Below are positions 8,032 through 17,804 of a stretch of DNA of 39,730 nucleotides, piece by piece. A program made the translations under genes and the position numbers. Under the pieces are notes generated by a model that saw only the letters and a list, made by a program, of their open reading frames with translations, did not search any database and was not told the origin of the DNA. Source of the stretch: an uncultured Methanobrevibacter sp. (GTDB lineage: Archaea; Methanobacteriota; Methanobacteria; Methanobacteriales; Methanobacteriaceae); contig NZ_CACXNW010000021.1 in NCBI RefSeq assembly GCF_902769175.1, positions 1-39,730 on the forward strand, in the 5' to 3' direction. Position 1 is the stretch's first letter; each line of letters begins with the position of its first letter.

Positions 8032-9276
8032 TTAAATCAATTTCCATAAATCTTCTAATAACAAAGTAGAGTATCCTTTGTAGGATTTTTCACCAAACTC
8101 AGTAAATGGTAATGGTTCTTCGTTGTCCACACCACTGTAGTATCCGAATACATCTCTGACTTTTTGGTTTACAGTAGCCCATACTTTGGATACTGGGATT
8201 TCACAAGGACATACTTCGGAACATTGACCACAGTTAGTACATGCGTCAACCATGTGTACCATACGAGTTAAGTGGAAGAATGGAGCTGCAGGAGTGTATC
8301 CGCCAGGTACCCATTCAGGACCTTCAGCTTCGAGACAGCAGTCTTCACAGAAACAGAGAGGACATGCTTCACGGCAACCGTAACATTTCATACATTTGGA
8401 GAATTCTTCTTTGTATTCTGCAAATACTTCTAAGATGTCACCGGAAGTTCCAGCAAAGTCGATTTCTCTTTGTTTCATAGCTTGATTTACCATGATTTGG
8501 TCGATGTTAGTACGGATTTCTACACCTTTTTCAAGTGGTTCTTGAGCTACGATTACACCAGCATCAATTACTTTCTTAAAGATGTCTGCACCTTTTTCAG
8601 AACAGATTTCTACAAAGGTTACTTTTCCTGCTAAGTCACCAATAACTCCCCAGTTACCTAAAGCTAAATCAGCATTGGTAGGGATGTTCATGGTACATCT
8701 TTGACAGTTTTCTCTTCTACCCATTCCGTCTTTTTCAAGTTTGTCGATGAAAATAGCTTTTTCACCATCAGCAGTTTCCATGATGAGTTTTCCTTTAGCA
8801 ATTTCTTCTTTGATGACGTCTGCTGGGTCTAATTCGTAAACGTCACGAATCATTTTCATGGTTGGTACAGGTGGCATGGTACCTCCACAGTTTACACCAA
8901 TCATGATTACATTATCTTGGATAACTTTTCCTTTTCTCATTAACTCTTTTAAGGTCATTGCGTCACATGGTTTACAAGTAACTGCAATTTTCATATCTCT
9001 TGCACCATCTAAGTATTTGGATACGAATTTTGCTAAGTTTAATGTACCACAGTGAAGGGAACCTGCAGATTTGATTACATCTTCAGGTTTAGTGATGAGA
9101 ATAGGTTTAGCATCGTATAAGTCAGCAGCTTCTTCTACAGCAACAACAGCGTCAACAATACCTTCTTCGAGTAAGTATTTCATAATGGTAGTTACTGCTC
9201 CACCATATTCTCCTTTGTCTTTGATTTCATCATTAGCAGAGTATGCATAAAATAAATCATTTACATTTACAGCCAT
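8032..9276 (-). CDS. fdhB: FdhB, F420-dependent formate dehydrogenase beta subunit
   Basis: Passes electrons from FdhA to coenzyme F420 through FAD and iron-sulfur clusters in the cytoplasm. The 414-residue length fits the family. The N-terminal and middle parts show the F420-reducing hydrogenase/dehydrogenase beta fold, with [33 protein letters not shown] and [14 protein letters not shown]. The C-terminal part has two ferredoxin-like motif sets, [16 protein letters not shown] (about residues 293-308) and [13 protein letters not shown] (about 345-357). ATG 9276 has AAGGAG upstream. It follows fdhA by 22 bases, so the two form an operon. Codon use is that of a strongly expressed gene. Confidence 0.93.
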   Translation of the reverse strand: MAVNVNDLFYAYSANDEIKDKGEYGGAVTTIMKYLLEEGIVDAVVAVEEAADLYDAKPILITKPEDVIKSAGSLHCGTLNLAKFVSKYLDGARDMKIAVTCKPCDAMTLKELMRKGKVIQDNVIMIGVNCGGTMPPVPTMKMIRDVYELDPADVIKEEIAKGKLIMETADGEKAIFIDKLEKDGMGRRENCQRCTMNIPTNADLALGNWGVIGDLAGKVTFVEICSEKGADIFKKVIDAGVIVAQEPLEKGVEIRTNIDQIMVNQAMKQREIDFAGTSGDILEVFAEYKEEFSKCMKCYGCREACPLCFCEDCCLEAEGPEWVPGGYTPAAPFFHLTRMVHMVDACTNCGQCSEVCPCEIPVSKVWATVNQKVRDVFGYYSGVDNEEPLPFTEFGEKSYKGYSTLLLEDLWKLI

Positions 9277-9298
9277 ATTAATCTACTCCTTATTCCTC

Positions 9299-11350
9299 TT
9301 ATAATTTTTCTACTTGAATAGCACAAGCTTTTAATTCAACCATCTTACATTTAGGGTCGAAAGAATCGGAGTTTGTTAACATGTTAGCTGCACATTCGGT
9401 AAAGTGCATAGGAATGTTTACAATACCTTTCTTAATGTCTGCAGTTACACGAGCAGGAATTTCGATTTCTCCTCTTCTAGAATATGCTTTTACTATTTCG
9501 TTGTTAAGAATTCCTCTTTCTGCTGCATCTTCAGGGTTGATTTCGATGAATCCAGTAGGTACTTCTTTATCTAAGGTTTCACATCTTCTGGTCATAGCAG
9601 CGTGATAGTGGAACAAGATACGAGTAGTAGTTAAGAGTAATGGATATTTATCGTCAACAACTTCGACAGGACCTCTGTGTTCTAATGCTTGGAATACTCC
9701 TAAACCGTCTGGGTGAGCAAATTTGTCTTTGTGCATTAATGGTTCACAAGGATCTTCTGGGTCAAGACATGGCCAGTGTACACCTTCAGGTTTGAGTAAT
9801 CTTTCGTGAGTGATACCATAGTAGGAAGGTGCGAGCTCTCTGATTTCTTCCCAGATTTCTGCTGCGTTTTCGTAGTGGAATAATTCTCTTGGTCTGCCCA
9901 TTCTTACAGCAATTTCTTCCATAATCTTCCAGTCTACCCAAGCGCCTTTAGGTGGTTCTTGAGCTTTACGTAACCATTGAACCCTTCTTTCACCACTGGT
10001 GAATGTACCTTCTTGTTCACCCCAACCTGCTGCAGGTAATACTACATCTGCTTCAGCAGCGGTGTCAGTCATGAACAATTCTTGAACAATTAACATTTCT
10101 AAGTTTGCAATTGCTTCTTTGGTGTGTTTAATATCTGCATCTGAGAGTACAGGGTCTTCCCCGTGGATGTATAATACTTTTAAGTCACCAGAGTGAGCAG
10201 CGTTCATCATTTCGACTAAGGTTAAACCAGGAGTGGTTGGCAAGTCGATTTGGTAAGCTTCTGAGAATTTCTTGGTAATTTCAGGGTTTGCAACTTTTTG
10301 GTAACCGACATAGTCAGAAGGTAATGCACCCATATCACAAGCACCTTGTACGTTGTTTTGTCCTCTTAATGGGTTTACTCCTCCACCGATCTTACCTAAG
10401 TTACCGGTTAACATTGCTAAGTTAGCAGTGGACATTACGTTGTCTGCACCGTGAGAGTGTTCAGTAATACCTAAGGAGTATACAATAGCTGCGTTTTCAG
10501 CTTTAGCATATTCGATAGCAATACGTTTGATTTGTTCAGGGTCAGCTTCAGTAATATCAGCGACTCTTTCAAGGTCGTATTTCATTGCAACTTCTTTCAT
10601 TTCTTCGTAACCTTTGGTTCTGTTTGCAATGAACTCATCATCTTGCAAGTCGTTTTCTATGATGATTTTAATCATACCGTTCATTAATGCTACGTCAGTA
10701 CCGGTTTTGAATTGCATGTATTCGTGAGCTAATTTTGCAGTAGGAGTGAATCTTGGGTCTGCTACTACTAATTTTGCACCGTTTTTAATAGCTCTAATAA
10801 TCTTACGACCGAATAATGGGTGTGCTTCCATGTTGTTGGAACCAATACAGAAAATGAAGTCAGCTTCTTCAATACTGTCATATCCGTTAGTGGATGCACC
10901 TGAACCGAAGGTGGTTGCAAGACCAGCTACAGTAGGACCGTGACAGATACGTGCACAGTGGTCTACGTTTTGGGTACCACATCCAGCTCTTGCTAATTTC
11001 TGGGTAATGTAAATGTTTTCGTTAGGTGATCTAGCACATGCGTAGAAACCTAATTTGTTAGGGTCTGTGTCAGCATATTTTTTAAGTGTGCTAGCAACTA
11101 AGTCTAAAGCTTCATCCCAGGAAGCTTCTCTGAATTCACCATTTTCTTTGATTAACGGAGTAGATAATCTGTCTGGGTGGTTAATGAATTGCCATCCAAA
11201 GTTACCTTTTGGACATACTTTTCCTTCATTAACAGGGTGTCTTTTCCATGGTTCAACACCAATGATCTTTCCATCTTTGACTACAAAGTTAATACCGCAA
11301 CCGGTACCACAGTATGGACAAATAGATGGTACATATTTTATCTCAACCAT
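9299..11350 (-). CDS. fdhA: FdhA, formate dehydrogenase catalytic (molybdopterin) subunit
   Basis: Oxidises formate to CO2 at a bis-pterin Mo or W centre. The 683-residue protein begins with the [4Fe-4S] motif C11-x2-C14-x3-C18 and C46 ([20 protein letters not shown]). The metal ligand is cysteine 136 in [11 protein letters not shown], where the E. coli FdhF enzyme has selenocysteine; the following histidine is conserved. The C-terminal molydopterin dinucleotide-binding domain includes [23 protein letters not shown] 11350 has GGAG 8 bases upstream. It leads the fdhAB operon, with a long upstream region holding repeated heptamer sites. FdhC lies upstream on the same strand. Confidence 0.95.
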   Translation of the reverse strand: MVEIKYVPSICPYCGTGCGINFVVKDGKIIGVEPWKRHPVNEGKVCPKGNFGWQFINHPDRLSTPLIKENGEFREASWDEALDLVASTLKKYADTDPNKLGFYACARSPNENIYITQKLARAGCGTQNVDHCARICHGPTVAGLATTFGSGASTNGYDSIEEADFIFCIGSNNMEAHPLFGRKIIRAIKNGAKLVVADPRFTPTAKLAHEYMQFKTGTDVALMNGMIKIIIENDLQDDEFIANRTKGYEEMKEVAMKYDLERVADITEADPEQIKRIAIEYAKAENAAIVYSLGITEHSHGADNVMSTANLAMLTGNLGKIGGGVNPLRGQNNVQGACDMGALPSDYVGYQKVANPEITKKFSEAYQIDLPTTPGLTLVEMMNAAHSGDLKVLYIHGEDPVLSDADIKHTKEAIANLEMLIVQELFMTDTAAEADVVLPAAGWGEQEGTFTSGERRVQWLRKAQEPPKGAWVDWKIMEEIAVRMGRPRELFHYENAAEIWEEIRELAPSYYGITHERLLKPEGVHWPCLDPEDPCEPLMHKDKFAHPDGLGVFQALEHRGPVEVVDDKYPLLLTTTRILFHYHAAMTRRCETLDKEVPTGFIEINPEDAAERGILNNEIVKAYSRRGEIEIPARVTADIKKGIVNIPMHFTECAANMLTNSDSFDPKCKMVELKACAIQVEKL

Positions 11351-11466
11351 TTTATAATCTCCATAATAAAATCAAGGTTTTTTGTTTTAGTTCACATATT
11401 GGCAAATTCGATTATTGACTAACAAATTGAAACTTTTTAATAACATATTTATTAAAACTTTTTGAA

Positions 11467-11558
11467 TATTGTGAATTGTGTCGAGTATTGTGAATTGTAT
11501 CTTGATTTTTAATATATATAATTTATTAAAATCTTTCTGGATTATTGTGAATTGTGTC
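11467..11558 (-). promoter_or_regulatory. Three copies of TATTGTGAATTGTRTC upstream of fdhA
   Basis: Copies lie at 11467-11482, 11486-11501 and 11543-11558. Offsets are 19 and 57 bases, both multiples of 19. Each copy is itself a tandem pair of heptamers, ATTGTGA then ATTGTGT (or ATTGTAT). They are 117-208 bases upstream of the fdhA start. Two helical turns between copies fits cooperative binding on one face of the DNA. The regulator is unknown. Confidence 0.55.
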
Positions 11559-11851
11559 TATTGTAATAATCCAATAAAAGAATTGACAATAATATTCAAT
11601 GTACAAAATAATATAATATTATATTATCATGAATTGTAAAAAATAGAAACTTTCATATTCTATCTATAAAAATTTCTAAAAGTATAATAAGATTTGAAAA
11701 TCTTCTAAGTAAGTAAAATTGTTATAGAAATTTTTTAAAAGAAAAAATCCCGAAAAAACATAGTAAAATATTGTAGATACTTATTGAATTTGAATAAATA
11801 GGTTTCCTCAAGTTTTCAATAAGTAAATACATATTTTTAAATCTTTAAAAG

Positions 11852-11921
11852 TCTCTTGTTTGACTAATATCAGTTATTTTTAGATTTTTAAAAAATCTCT
11901 TGTTTGACTAATATCAGTTAT
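11852..11921. repeat. 26-bp direct repeat, period 44, between fdhC and fdhA
   Basis: TCTCTTGTTTGACTAATATC plus AGTTAT occurs exactly at 11852-11877 and 11896-11921, each preceded by a similar A/T tract. It is just downstream of the fdhC stop (11947) on the minus strand, so it would lie in the fdhC 3' untranslated region or in the distal fdhA control region. Confidence 0.65.
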
Positions 11922-11946
11922 AGATCCCGTAATTGATTATGTATAT

Positions 11947-12782
11947 TTAGTCACGCAAGTATACGAACCAGTATGCGCAAGCTACGAAGATAGCTCCACC
12001 AATGATGTTACCTAAGGTTACTGGTATTAAGTTGTTTACGAAGAATTGTGCCCAGGTTACTTCAGCACCTAAGAAGATACCTAATGGGATGAAGAACATG
12101 TTTGCGACACTGTGCTCGAATCCAATACATACAAACGCCATGATTGGGAACCAAATACCGAAGAATTTACCTACTACATCATCAGCTGCATTAGCTAAGT
12201 ATACAGCTAAACACATACTAACCAGTTACAACCGATACCTCTAAGGAAAGCTTGCATCCAAGTTAAAGAAGCAGTTGATTTACCAGCTGCCATAAATGTA
12301 GCTCCACCTAATGCTTTGGTGTTAGCAACAGTGATTGCACCTTTTGCGAATGCTTCAGGTACCATAATACCTGTTGAGTAAGCAAGTACGTAAGCTACAA
12401 AAATAGAACCAACTAAGTTGAAAACCCAACTTCCAACCCAGTTTTCGAGTAATCCTACGATATCAGTTTTACCGTCTAAAAGACCCATAGTCATAAACAT
12501 TACGTCACCAGTGAATAATTCAGATCCACAAATGACTACCATAATTAAACCTACAGGGAACACTGCCCCGAATAATAATTTAGAAATACCTATTGGTACG
12601 CCACCAGCTACAGCACCAGTGTTTGCAACTTCTGCAAGTAATCCACCAAATGCAATGTAAGCACCTGCTAAGAAACCTAAAATAGCAAGTTTTAAGATAG
12701 GCATTTCACCTTTTGCGGTAGCTGCAGATGCAACTGCTTTTGCAGTGTCTGCAGGACTTTTAAAAGAACTCATATATCTCAA
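11947..12782 (-). pseudogene. fdhC: FdhC formate transporter (FNT family), frameshifted
   Basis: A formate/nitrite-family channel that would import formate for FdhAB. The repaired protein has 277 residues with the FNT signatures [47 protein letters not shown] and [14 protein letters not shown], and about six membrane helices. The reading frame breaks near 12211: the minus strand reads TTAGTATGTGTTTAGCT, where removing one GT from TGTGT restores LVCLAVYLA. The first part ends after 191 residues. Start ATG 12782 has AGAGGTTGAG just upstream, and a TATA-like TTTTTATATG lies at about 12871-12884. The rest is undamaged, so the lesion is recent or a sequencing error. Confidence 0.85.
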
Positions 12783-13349
12783 CCTCTTTTTTAATTATCC
12801 CATATAATTATCAATACTCTCACAGAATCAAACATTCATAAAGAGAGCATTAATTATAATTATTTATCATACATATAAAAAGACTTTGCTATTAAAATCA
12901 AAAGGAAAAGTATATATAGGACAAATTAAAGTTTTTCCAAAGATAAATTTAATTCATATCGATTAAAAAGGATTAAAAATGAAAAATAAAGGAAAATATT
13001 TGATTAAATATAAAAAAATTAAATCAATATGAAAATATAGTTATATCAATCAAAATTAGAATTAAAATAATTAATTTAAACTGAATAAATAGAAAACAAA
13101 CACATATTATGAAGTTTAAATATAAATCGTGATAATTCATATCAATAAAAACATGAAATAAAATTGAAATTCAAGGAAAAATATAGCATAACGAATGGAA
13201 AAATTTAGAAATCCTTAGAGCGAATATAATCAATAAACCCAATATAATTCATTTAAATAGAAAAATAATAGGAAAACAGCCAACATGAATGTATTTTGCA
13301 AAACGATAGTTAAATTACATATTACGATTTAGGCAAACAAAAACAAATA

Positions 13350-13367
13350 ATCATGATTAATCATGAT
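13350..13367. promoter_or_regulatory. Perfect 18-bp palindrome ATCATGATTAATCATGAT
   Basis: Each half is itself the palindrome ATCATGAT, giving a double operator-like element in the middle of the divergent fdhC/ALP region. Its role is unknown. Confidence 0.35.
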
Positions 13368-13507
13368 AAATTAAGGATTTGATGATAAAAAAGAACAGAA
13401 AAATCCATAAAAACAACATAAAAATATAAAATAACATTTAAAAATTATCAATAAAACTTGAATCAAAGTGAAATATTATATAAATGATAATAAATAAAAT
13501 AATTTAA

Positions 13508-13530
13508 CATATACATATACATATACATAT
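13508..13530 (+). repeat. CATATA hexanucleotide repeat (about 3.8 copies) in an ALP promoter region
   Basis: CATATA units start at 13508, 13514, 13520 and 13526, ending in a T8-9 run. The array lies 54 bases before the start codon at 13584, in the zone where a TATA box or start site would be expected, so its copy number could change promoter spacing. Confidence 0.6.
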
Positions 13531-13583
13531 TTTTTTTAATAATAAAGAAACAATGTAAACATAATTTTTATGAGGAGGATATT

Positions 13584-15265
13584 ATGAAGAATAAAATTAT
13601 AGTATCTTTATTATTAATTTTCTTGATTGCAATTTCTGCAGCTGCAGTTAGTGCAAGCGAGGACATAACAGATACTATTTCTGAGATTTCAGATAATGCA
13701 GATCTCAAATTAAATGCTGAAGATGCGACAAACACAGCAATCTCTGAAGATCTCGATGAGGAAACAAATAAGGATAACAACATTAGGTGAAGGGGGCATA
13801 TTTGAAAGTGGAAACACTGTCCCAATTAAAACAACTGCAGACTTGAAAAAGTATTTAGAAGATAGTGGTTCAACACATTATAATGATGGAACCATATATG
13901 ACTTAAAAGACAATACATTTAATCTTACTAGTTCTATAAATATCAAAAAATCTTATGGAATAACTGGTGGAATAATTAAGGCAGAAAACTTAGATTACTT
14001 CTTTAATATCGAATCACCAGCTAATAAAGGTCCAACTAATGTATTTATTAAAAATACTAAATTTATAATTACCAAAGAACAAGATGTTGTTTTTGCTAAA
14101 GGAGTAGAACAAGGAGAACCTCTTGTATTAAATATTGCAGGAATTACCCTAGAAAACATTACTTTTGAAATCGTTGATGGTATCGATGCATCAAAAGTTA
14201 CATTGCTCCATATAGACAAAATGCCAATTAATAATGCAGTATCCAATGAAATAACCATTAGCAACAATAATTTAAATGGTGCATCCAGTATTAATATTGC
14301 AAATCCTATGACTAGTGGAGACATACACTACGATGCAACTGAAATTAATTATCCTGTTGTGAAAAAATACACATATATTGCACTAAATTCAGATATTGGC
14401 AGATATGTACCAACATATGTAGTTGATAAAAGTGTAGGAGATTCTCCAATAAAGTTCCAATTTAAATTAATGGATGAGGACAATCAAATAGTGGTTAATA
14501 GAACTGTCACATATGCTTTAAATGGTGAAATGTTTACTGCAATTACAGATCAATATGGAATTGCAACCCTAAACATATACCTTTCACAGCCAGGAACTCA
14601 TTTCATTTATAGTCAATTTACTGGAGATGACGAATACTTTGCAGCAAATATGGAAGTGAATTCAATAATTCTTCGAAAAAAAAATAAGTACATTAGCTGC
14701 AAAAAATCTCTCTTACAAAGTAACTGCAACTAAAAAGTTAAGTGCAACATTTAAAAGTCCAGTTTATGATGTGTTTGGAAATTTAATTGGGTATAAAACA
14801 ATCAAAAACAAAAAAGTGACTTTTACTGTTAATGGAAAAACCTACACTGCTACAACCAATTCAAAAGGTGTTGCAACTGTAAAGATTACCTTAAACAAAA
14901 AAGGAACTTACTACTATACTGCTAAATTTGCAGGAGACAGCATGTATAATGCAGCAACTAAAAAAGCTAAATTAACCATAGTCCCATTAGCTACAAGCCT
15001 TACTGCTGCAAAATACAGCTATAAGAGAACTGCAAAAGTTAAAAGACTAAAAACTGTTTTGAAAAGTGGAAAAACCGTCCTTAAATACCAAAAAGTTACC
15101 TTTAGAGTAAATGGTAAAAACTATGTTGCAAAAACCAATTATAGATGAATTGCGATAGTTAAAGTAAAATTAACTAAAAAAGGTACTTACAAATATTCTG
15201 TAAAATATGCAGGAAACAATAAGTATAAGGCGGCTTCCAGAACCAATAAAGTAGTAATCAAATAA
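13584..15265 (+). pseudogene. Adhesin-like surface protein, two frameshifts and one stop codon
   Basis: A secreted protein of about 560 residues if repaired. ATG 13584 follows a strong GAGGAGG site. The signal peptide is MKNKIIVSLLLIFLIAISAA, then AVSASED. A region of beta-helix-like strands comes next (about 13800-14340), followed by an Ig-like module and at least two lysine-rich Ig-like domains (KVTFTVNGKTYTATTNSKGV; KVTFRVNGKNYVAKTN), as in other ALPs here. Breaks are one extra base near 13785 (joining KDNN to LGEGGIFESGN); an extra A in the A9 run at 14676-14684; and TGA at 15146-15148, where GGA would give the expected glycine before IAIVKVKLTKKG. The last codons (VVIK, TAA) are at 15251-15265. 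Decay, phase variation at the A-run, or sequence error are all possible. Confidence 0.78.
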
Positions 15266-15274
15266 AATTCAATT

Positions 15275-15298
15275 GAAAGTAATTTTAAAATTACTTTC
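15275..15298 (+). terminator. Palindrome GAAAGTAAT-TTTAAA-ATTACTTTC after the ALP
   Basis: A perfect inverted repeat 10 bases after the stop codon, followed by a T-rich tract (CTTTTCTTTTTTT). It closely resembles the hairpin at 34336-34362 after another ALP gene. Confidence 0.6.
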
Positions 15299-15389
15299 CA
15301 ACTTTTCTTTTTTTAAAATATTTTTCATTAAATGCTATCCCAATACCTTCTTTTTAAATAAAATTATTAAAAAATAGCTAAAGCACAAA

Positions 15390-16082
15390 CTACAGCTTTA
15401 ATGTAGCAATAGCAAGTGCCTTAAATTCTATATAAACCTCCTGACCTAAGACAAGATCCAAATCCTTAGATGCAGATAAGGTTATGTCACTATAGAAAAT
15501 AACACCATCCACATCAACCTTAGCACGAATCATATCATCTTTAAGGAGGAGTTCAACTATTGTTCCCTTTAGGTTATTGCGAATGCTTGACTTTTGAAGT
15601 GAATTCATAATGAATATGTTATCATAGCTAATCAAAGCAAGCAAATGGTCTCCGATTTTATATTTATTGTTTAAGGGAATGGTGATTTCAATGGTTTTCA
15701 TACGAATTTTCATAACTCCCTTAGGATAATCGATATCGACAAGATCCGCTTCCAACTCATTCACTTCACGATGAAGCTCCATGATTGCATTGATCTTTTT
15801 GCATTCACGCAACATATTCAATCCCTCTTCAGTAAGTTTAGCGCTTCCTCCACCACCGCTTCCTCCTTTTTGGGTTTCTAACTCAGAAACCTGCAAGGAA
15901 GACTCAATCTTTTTAATGTAATTTAAGGCAGTTCTATATGAAAAGCTAAGCTCATTTGCAGCTGCCCTTATTGAACCAAAAGTATTGATGTAATCTAAAA
16001 GCAGATATTTTTGCTCATCCAGCAAAAAGGAATTATCATCAATGCTAATCCTATATTCTACACTTGTATTGACTTTTGTCAT
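15390..16082 (-). CDS. modE: ModE-like molybdate/tungstate-responsive regulator
   Basis: A DNA-binding repressor/activator that senses oxyanions. The 230-residue protein has a LysR-type winged helix-turn-helix of the ModE kind (about residues 20-95: FGSIRAAANELSFSYRTALN, then the ModE hallmark GGSGGGGSAKLTEEG). The C-terminal part is a TOBE/molbindin region (about 165-230: LKGTIVELLLKDDMIRAKVD ending ALAIATLKL), with a second TOBE-like stretch before it. ATG 16082 has GGATGG just upstream, and a TATA-like GATATAATA is near 16158. Its neighbourhood of Mo/W enzymes and cofactor genes suits a local regulator, but no E. coli-type ModE operator is evident. Confidence 0.8.
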   Translation of the reverse strand: MTKVNTSVEYRISIDDNSFLLDEQKYLLLDYINTFGSIRAAANELSFSYRTALNYIKKIESSLQVSELETQKGGSGGGGSAKLTEEGLNMLRECKKINAIMELHREVNELEADLVDIDYPKGVMKIRMKTIEITIPLNNKYKIGDHLLALISYDNIFIMNSLQKSSIRNNLKGTIVELLLKDDMIRAKVDVDGVIFYSDITLSASKDLDLVLGQEVYIEFKALAIATLKL

Positions 16083-16234
16083 ATTACCATCCCTAATGAT
16101 TGTTAAAAATTAATTCAATTTATTTTTCAAATAAGTCTAAAACCACTATTATATCAAATACCATTAACAGTTGATTAAAAAAATATTAGAAATAAGGATT
16201 GATAAACCCCTATTTTTAAAATAAAAATTAAGGG

Positions 16235-16552
16235 TCAACCCTGCACCATTACAAGCTTACCTGTATCAGGGTCTCTATAAACCTTTCCAACCTCTGAATA
16301 TCCAGACTGTTCAAGGGAAGATCCTGCACTTGCATTGCTAGTAAAGTCCTCTCCAGTGCTCACTTGAGAAGCAGCCTGTTAAGCCTGTGATTCCTGTGTC
16401 TTAGCCATCATATCAGGATTGGCTTGAAGGGCCATAATAGCAAATATCAAGAATCCCAATGCCAATACCAGCATGGCATCTGAAAGGTTTGAGATTCCAG
16501 CCATCGGATCCTCATCATCCCCATCGCTGAAACGTTTTCTTTTTCTTAACAT
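16235..16552 (-). pseudogene. DUF2149/ExbD-like membrane protein with in-frame TAA (copy 1)
   Basis: Partner of the ExbB-like gene just upstream. From ATG 16552 (GGTGA 5 bases upstream) the frame encodes MLRKRKRFSDGDDEDPMAGI, one membrane helix (NLSDAMLVLALGFLIFAIM) with aspartate 25 at its start, and a hydrophilic linker. TAA at codon 58 (16379-16381) interrupts the frame. The same frame continues for 48 codons to GYSEVGKVYRDPDTGKLVMV and TGA, matching the C-terminus of copy 2 at 28009. The aspartate resembles the proton-carrying Asp25 of ExbD. Either the gene is broken, the product is the 57-residue helix part, or the stop is read through. Confidence 0.75.
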
Positions 16553-16591
16553 ATTGTCACCATCCCCTAATCAATGAGATTAATGGACTGA

Positions 16592-17242
16592 TTAAAATCC
16601 ATTCAATTTTTCTAAGATTGCCTCTGCAACGGTTTCAGTGGTTGTCAAATCACTTTCATACCATTGCTTCCTATATTTTGAAATAATGAAACCGATTGCA
16701 CCAATGGTCAATCCAGTGACAGTTGTATCAAAAGCTATTGTCAAGGATTGAGCTAAAGTGGTAATGTCACCAGTTCTTAAAGCAGAAAGCCCTGGACCTA
16801 ATGGTATTAAAGTACCAAGTAAACCGAATATTGGTCCAAGCCTTACTAGAATATCAGTTTTTGTAGTTAGTTTAAGCAAATGGTTTTCCTCTTCTTCAAT
16901 CATTTTGCTTGCAAATGCTTTTCTTGCATCTGGACCTAAATTGTAATTGTTTACAATCTTTACAAGAATCTCCTTTTGTTCCTTGTAAAGAGTGCTTGAA
17001 CCAACAACCTCCTTCATTTCTTCCGGGCTGTTTGATTTAGATATTTCTTGCAGCAATGATTCCAAAGCATCAGCCTTCAATGACTTTTTGGTAAATCATT
17101 CATTTAAAAATCCTCCTAAGCTTAAAATTGCATAAACCAGGAATATGACTAAAATAATTACAACAGGTGCAAGCAAACTTTTTGAAATAATATGTATAAA
17201 TGAAGTTAAATTCCTGTACCTTGAAGTATCATTTTTTCCCAC
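16592..17242 (-). pseudogene. MotA/TolQ/ExbB-family proton channel with in-frame TGA (copy 1)
   Basis: ExbB/TolQ-type stator protein, paralogous to the intact copy at 27366. Reading from GTG 17242 (or TTG 17245; a stop lies directly upstream) gives VGKNDTSRYRNLTSF, a first helix (LLAPVVIILVIFLVYAIL), then SLGGFLNE and TGA at 17096-17098 (codon 49). It continues in the same frame with FTKKSLKADALESLL to the stop at 16592. The two later helices carry the family core (LGPIFGLLGTLIPLGPGLSA; AFDTTVTGLTIGAIGFIISK). TGG would restore the frame. The downstream part alone lacks the first helix. It lies 39 bases before the DUF2149 gene on the same strand. Confidence 0.78.
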
Positions 17243-17376
17243 CAATCAAATAATAAAAGAAATATGAAAATTGCTTTCATAGATTTGAAAACAATAAATA
17301 AATGCTATCTTAATATATTGAAAATAATCCTATTTCACCATGCATAAATGCCATTTTCCACATATTGAAAATAACT

Positions 17377-17577
17377 CTATTTTCTTTTTAATCTTTTCAA
17401 GATCCAATCACTATATAAGACACCTAAAACAAGAATGATAAGGATTGCTATAACCACATACATCAACTGATAGGTAGGTGTCAATATAAGAAAAGAGATG
17501 AAAATTGAATAATCCAATTCTCTAACACTGCTAAAAGTTAATGCAAGAATAAGTAGAAATATGAATTCTAAAAGCAT
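17377..17577 (-). CDS. Small membrane protein, unknown (66 aa)
   Basis: Two hydrophobic helices (FIFLLILALTF; YVVIAILIILVLGVLYSDWI) and a basic tail (KRLKRK). Its ATG overlaps the last 10 bases of the preceding small ORF, a sign of translational coupling. I do not recognise the family. Small subunits of multi-part ion-translocating membrane complexes look like this, but nothing identifies one. It is 135 bases upstream of the ExbB-like gene on the same strand. Confidence 0.5.
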   Translation of the reverse strand: MLLEFIFLLILALTFSSVRELDYSIFISFLILTPTYQLMYVVIAILIILVLGVLYSDWILKRLKRK

Positions 17578-17789
17578 ATATTCACAATGACAGCATAATA
17601 TGGTCTTTTAGCATTGTTAAATATTTTAGAAATTTTATAAACTAAAAACAAGACTACAATAGATAAAACAGCCAATTCTAAAGAATGGAAAAATAAATTA
17701 TCTGATTTTAAACATAATGACAAAGCCACTATAGATATGAATGAAGATAAAATAGTTCCATAAAATACAATCACATCATGAAATATCAT
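17568..17789 (-). CDS. Small membrane protein, unknown (73 aa)
   Basis: Start chosen at ATG 17789 (MIFHDVIVFYGTILSSF), which has GGAAGG about 5 bases upstream; an upstream TTG at 17801 is less likely. It has two hydrophobic segments (TILSSFISIVALSLCL; LELAVLSIVVLFLVYKI). The preceding ORF stops at 17805-17807 in the same frame, so the two could once have been one polytopic protein, but the ribosome site supports a separate gene. Unrecognised. Confidence 0.5.
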   Translation of the reverse strand: MIFHDVIVFYGTILSSFISIVALSLCLKSDNLFFHSLELAVLSIVVLFLVYKISKIFNNAKRPYYAVIVNICF

Positions 17790-17804
17790 AATTCCTTCCA
17801 AGGC

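Larger units (their letters stand above)
12783..13583. other. 800-base AT-rich divergent region between fdhC and an ALP gene
   Basis: Carries the fdhC promoter on the minus side (TATA-like near 12871-12884), a perfect 18-bp palindrome at 13350-13367, and a CATATA repeat at 13508-13530 ahead of the ALP start. Another TATA-like TATATATAGG is at about 12911. I see no coding frame or RNA gene. Confidence 0.5.

Noticed and set aside
11351..11946. Molybdenum-cofactor-type riboswitch ahead of fdhA
   Set aside because: Only direct repeats are visible; I see no conserved multi-stem structure in the leader.
12002..12660. Plus-strand open frames across fdhC, and similar antisense frames across fdhA, fdhB and ALP genes
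   Set aside because: They are shadows of conserved minus- or plus-strand genes with no ribosome sites and no recognisable protein features.
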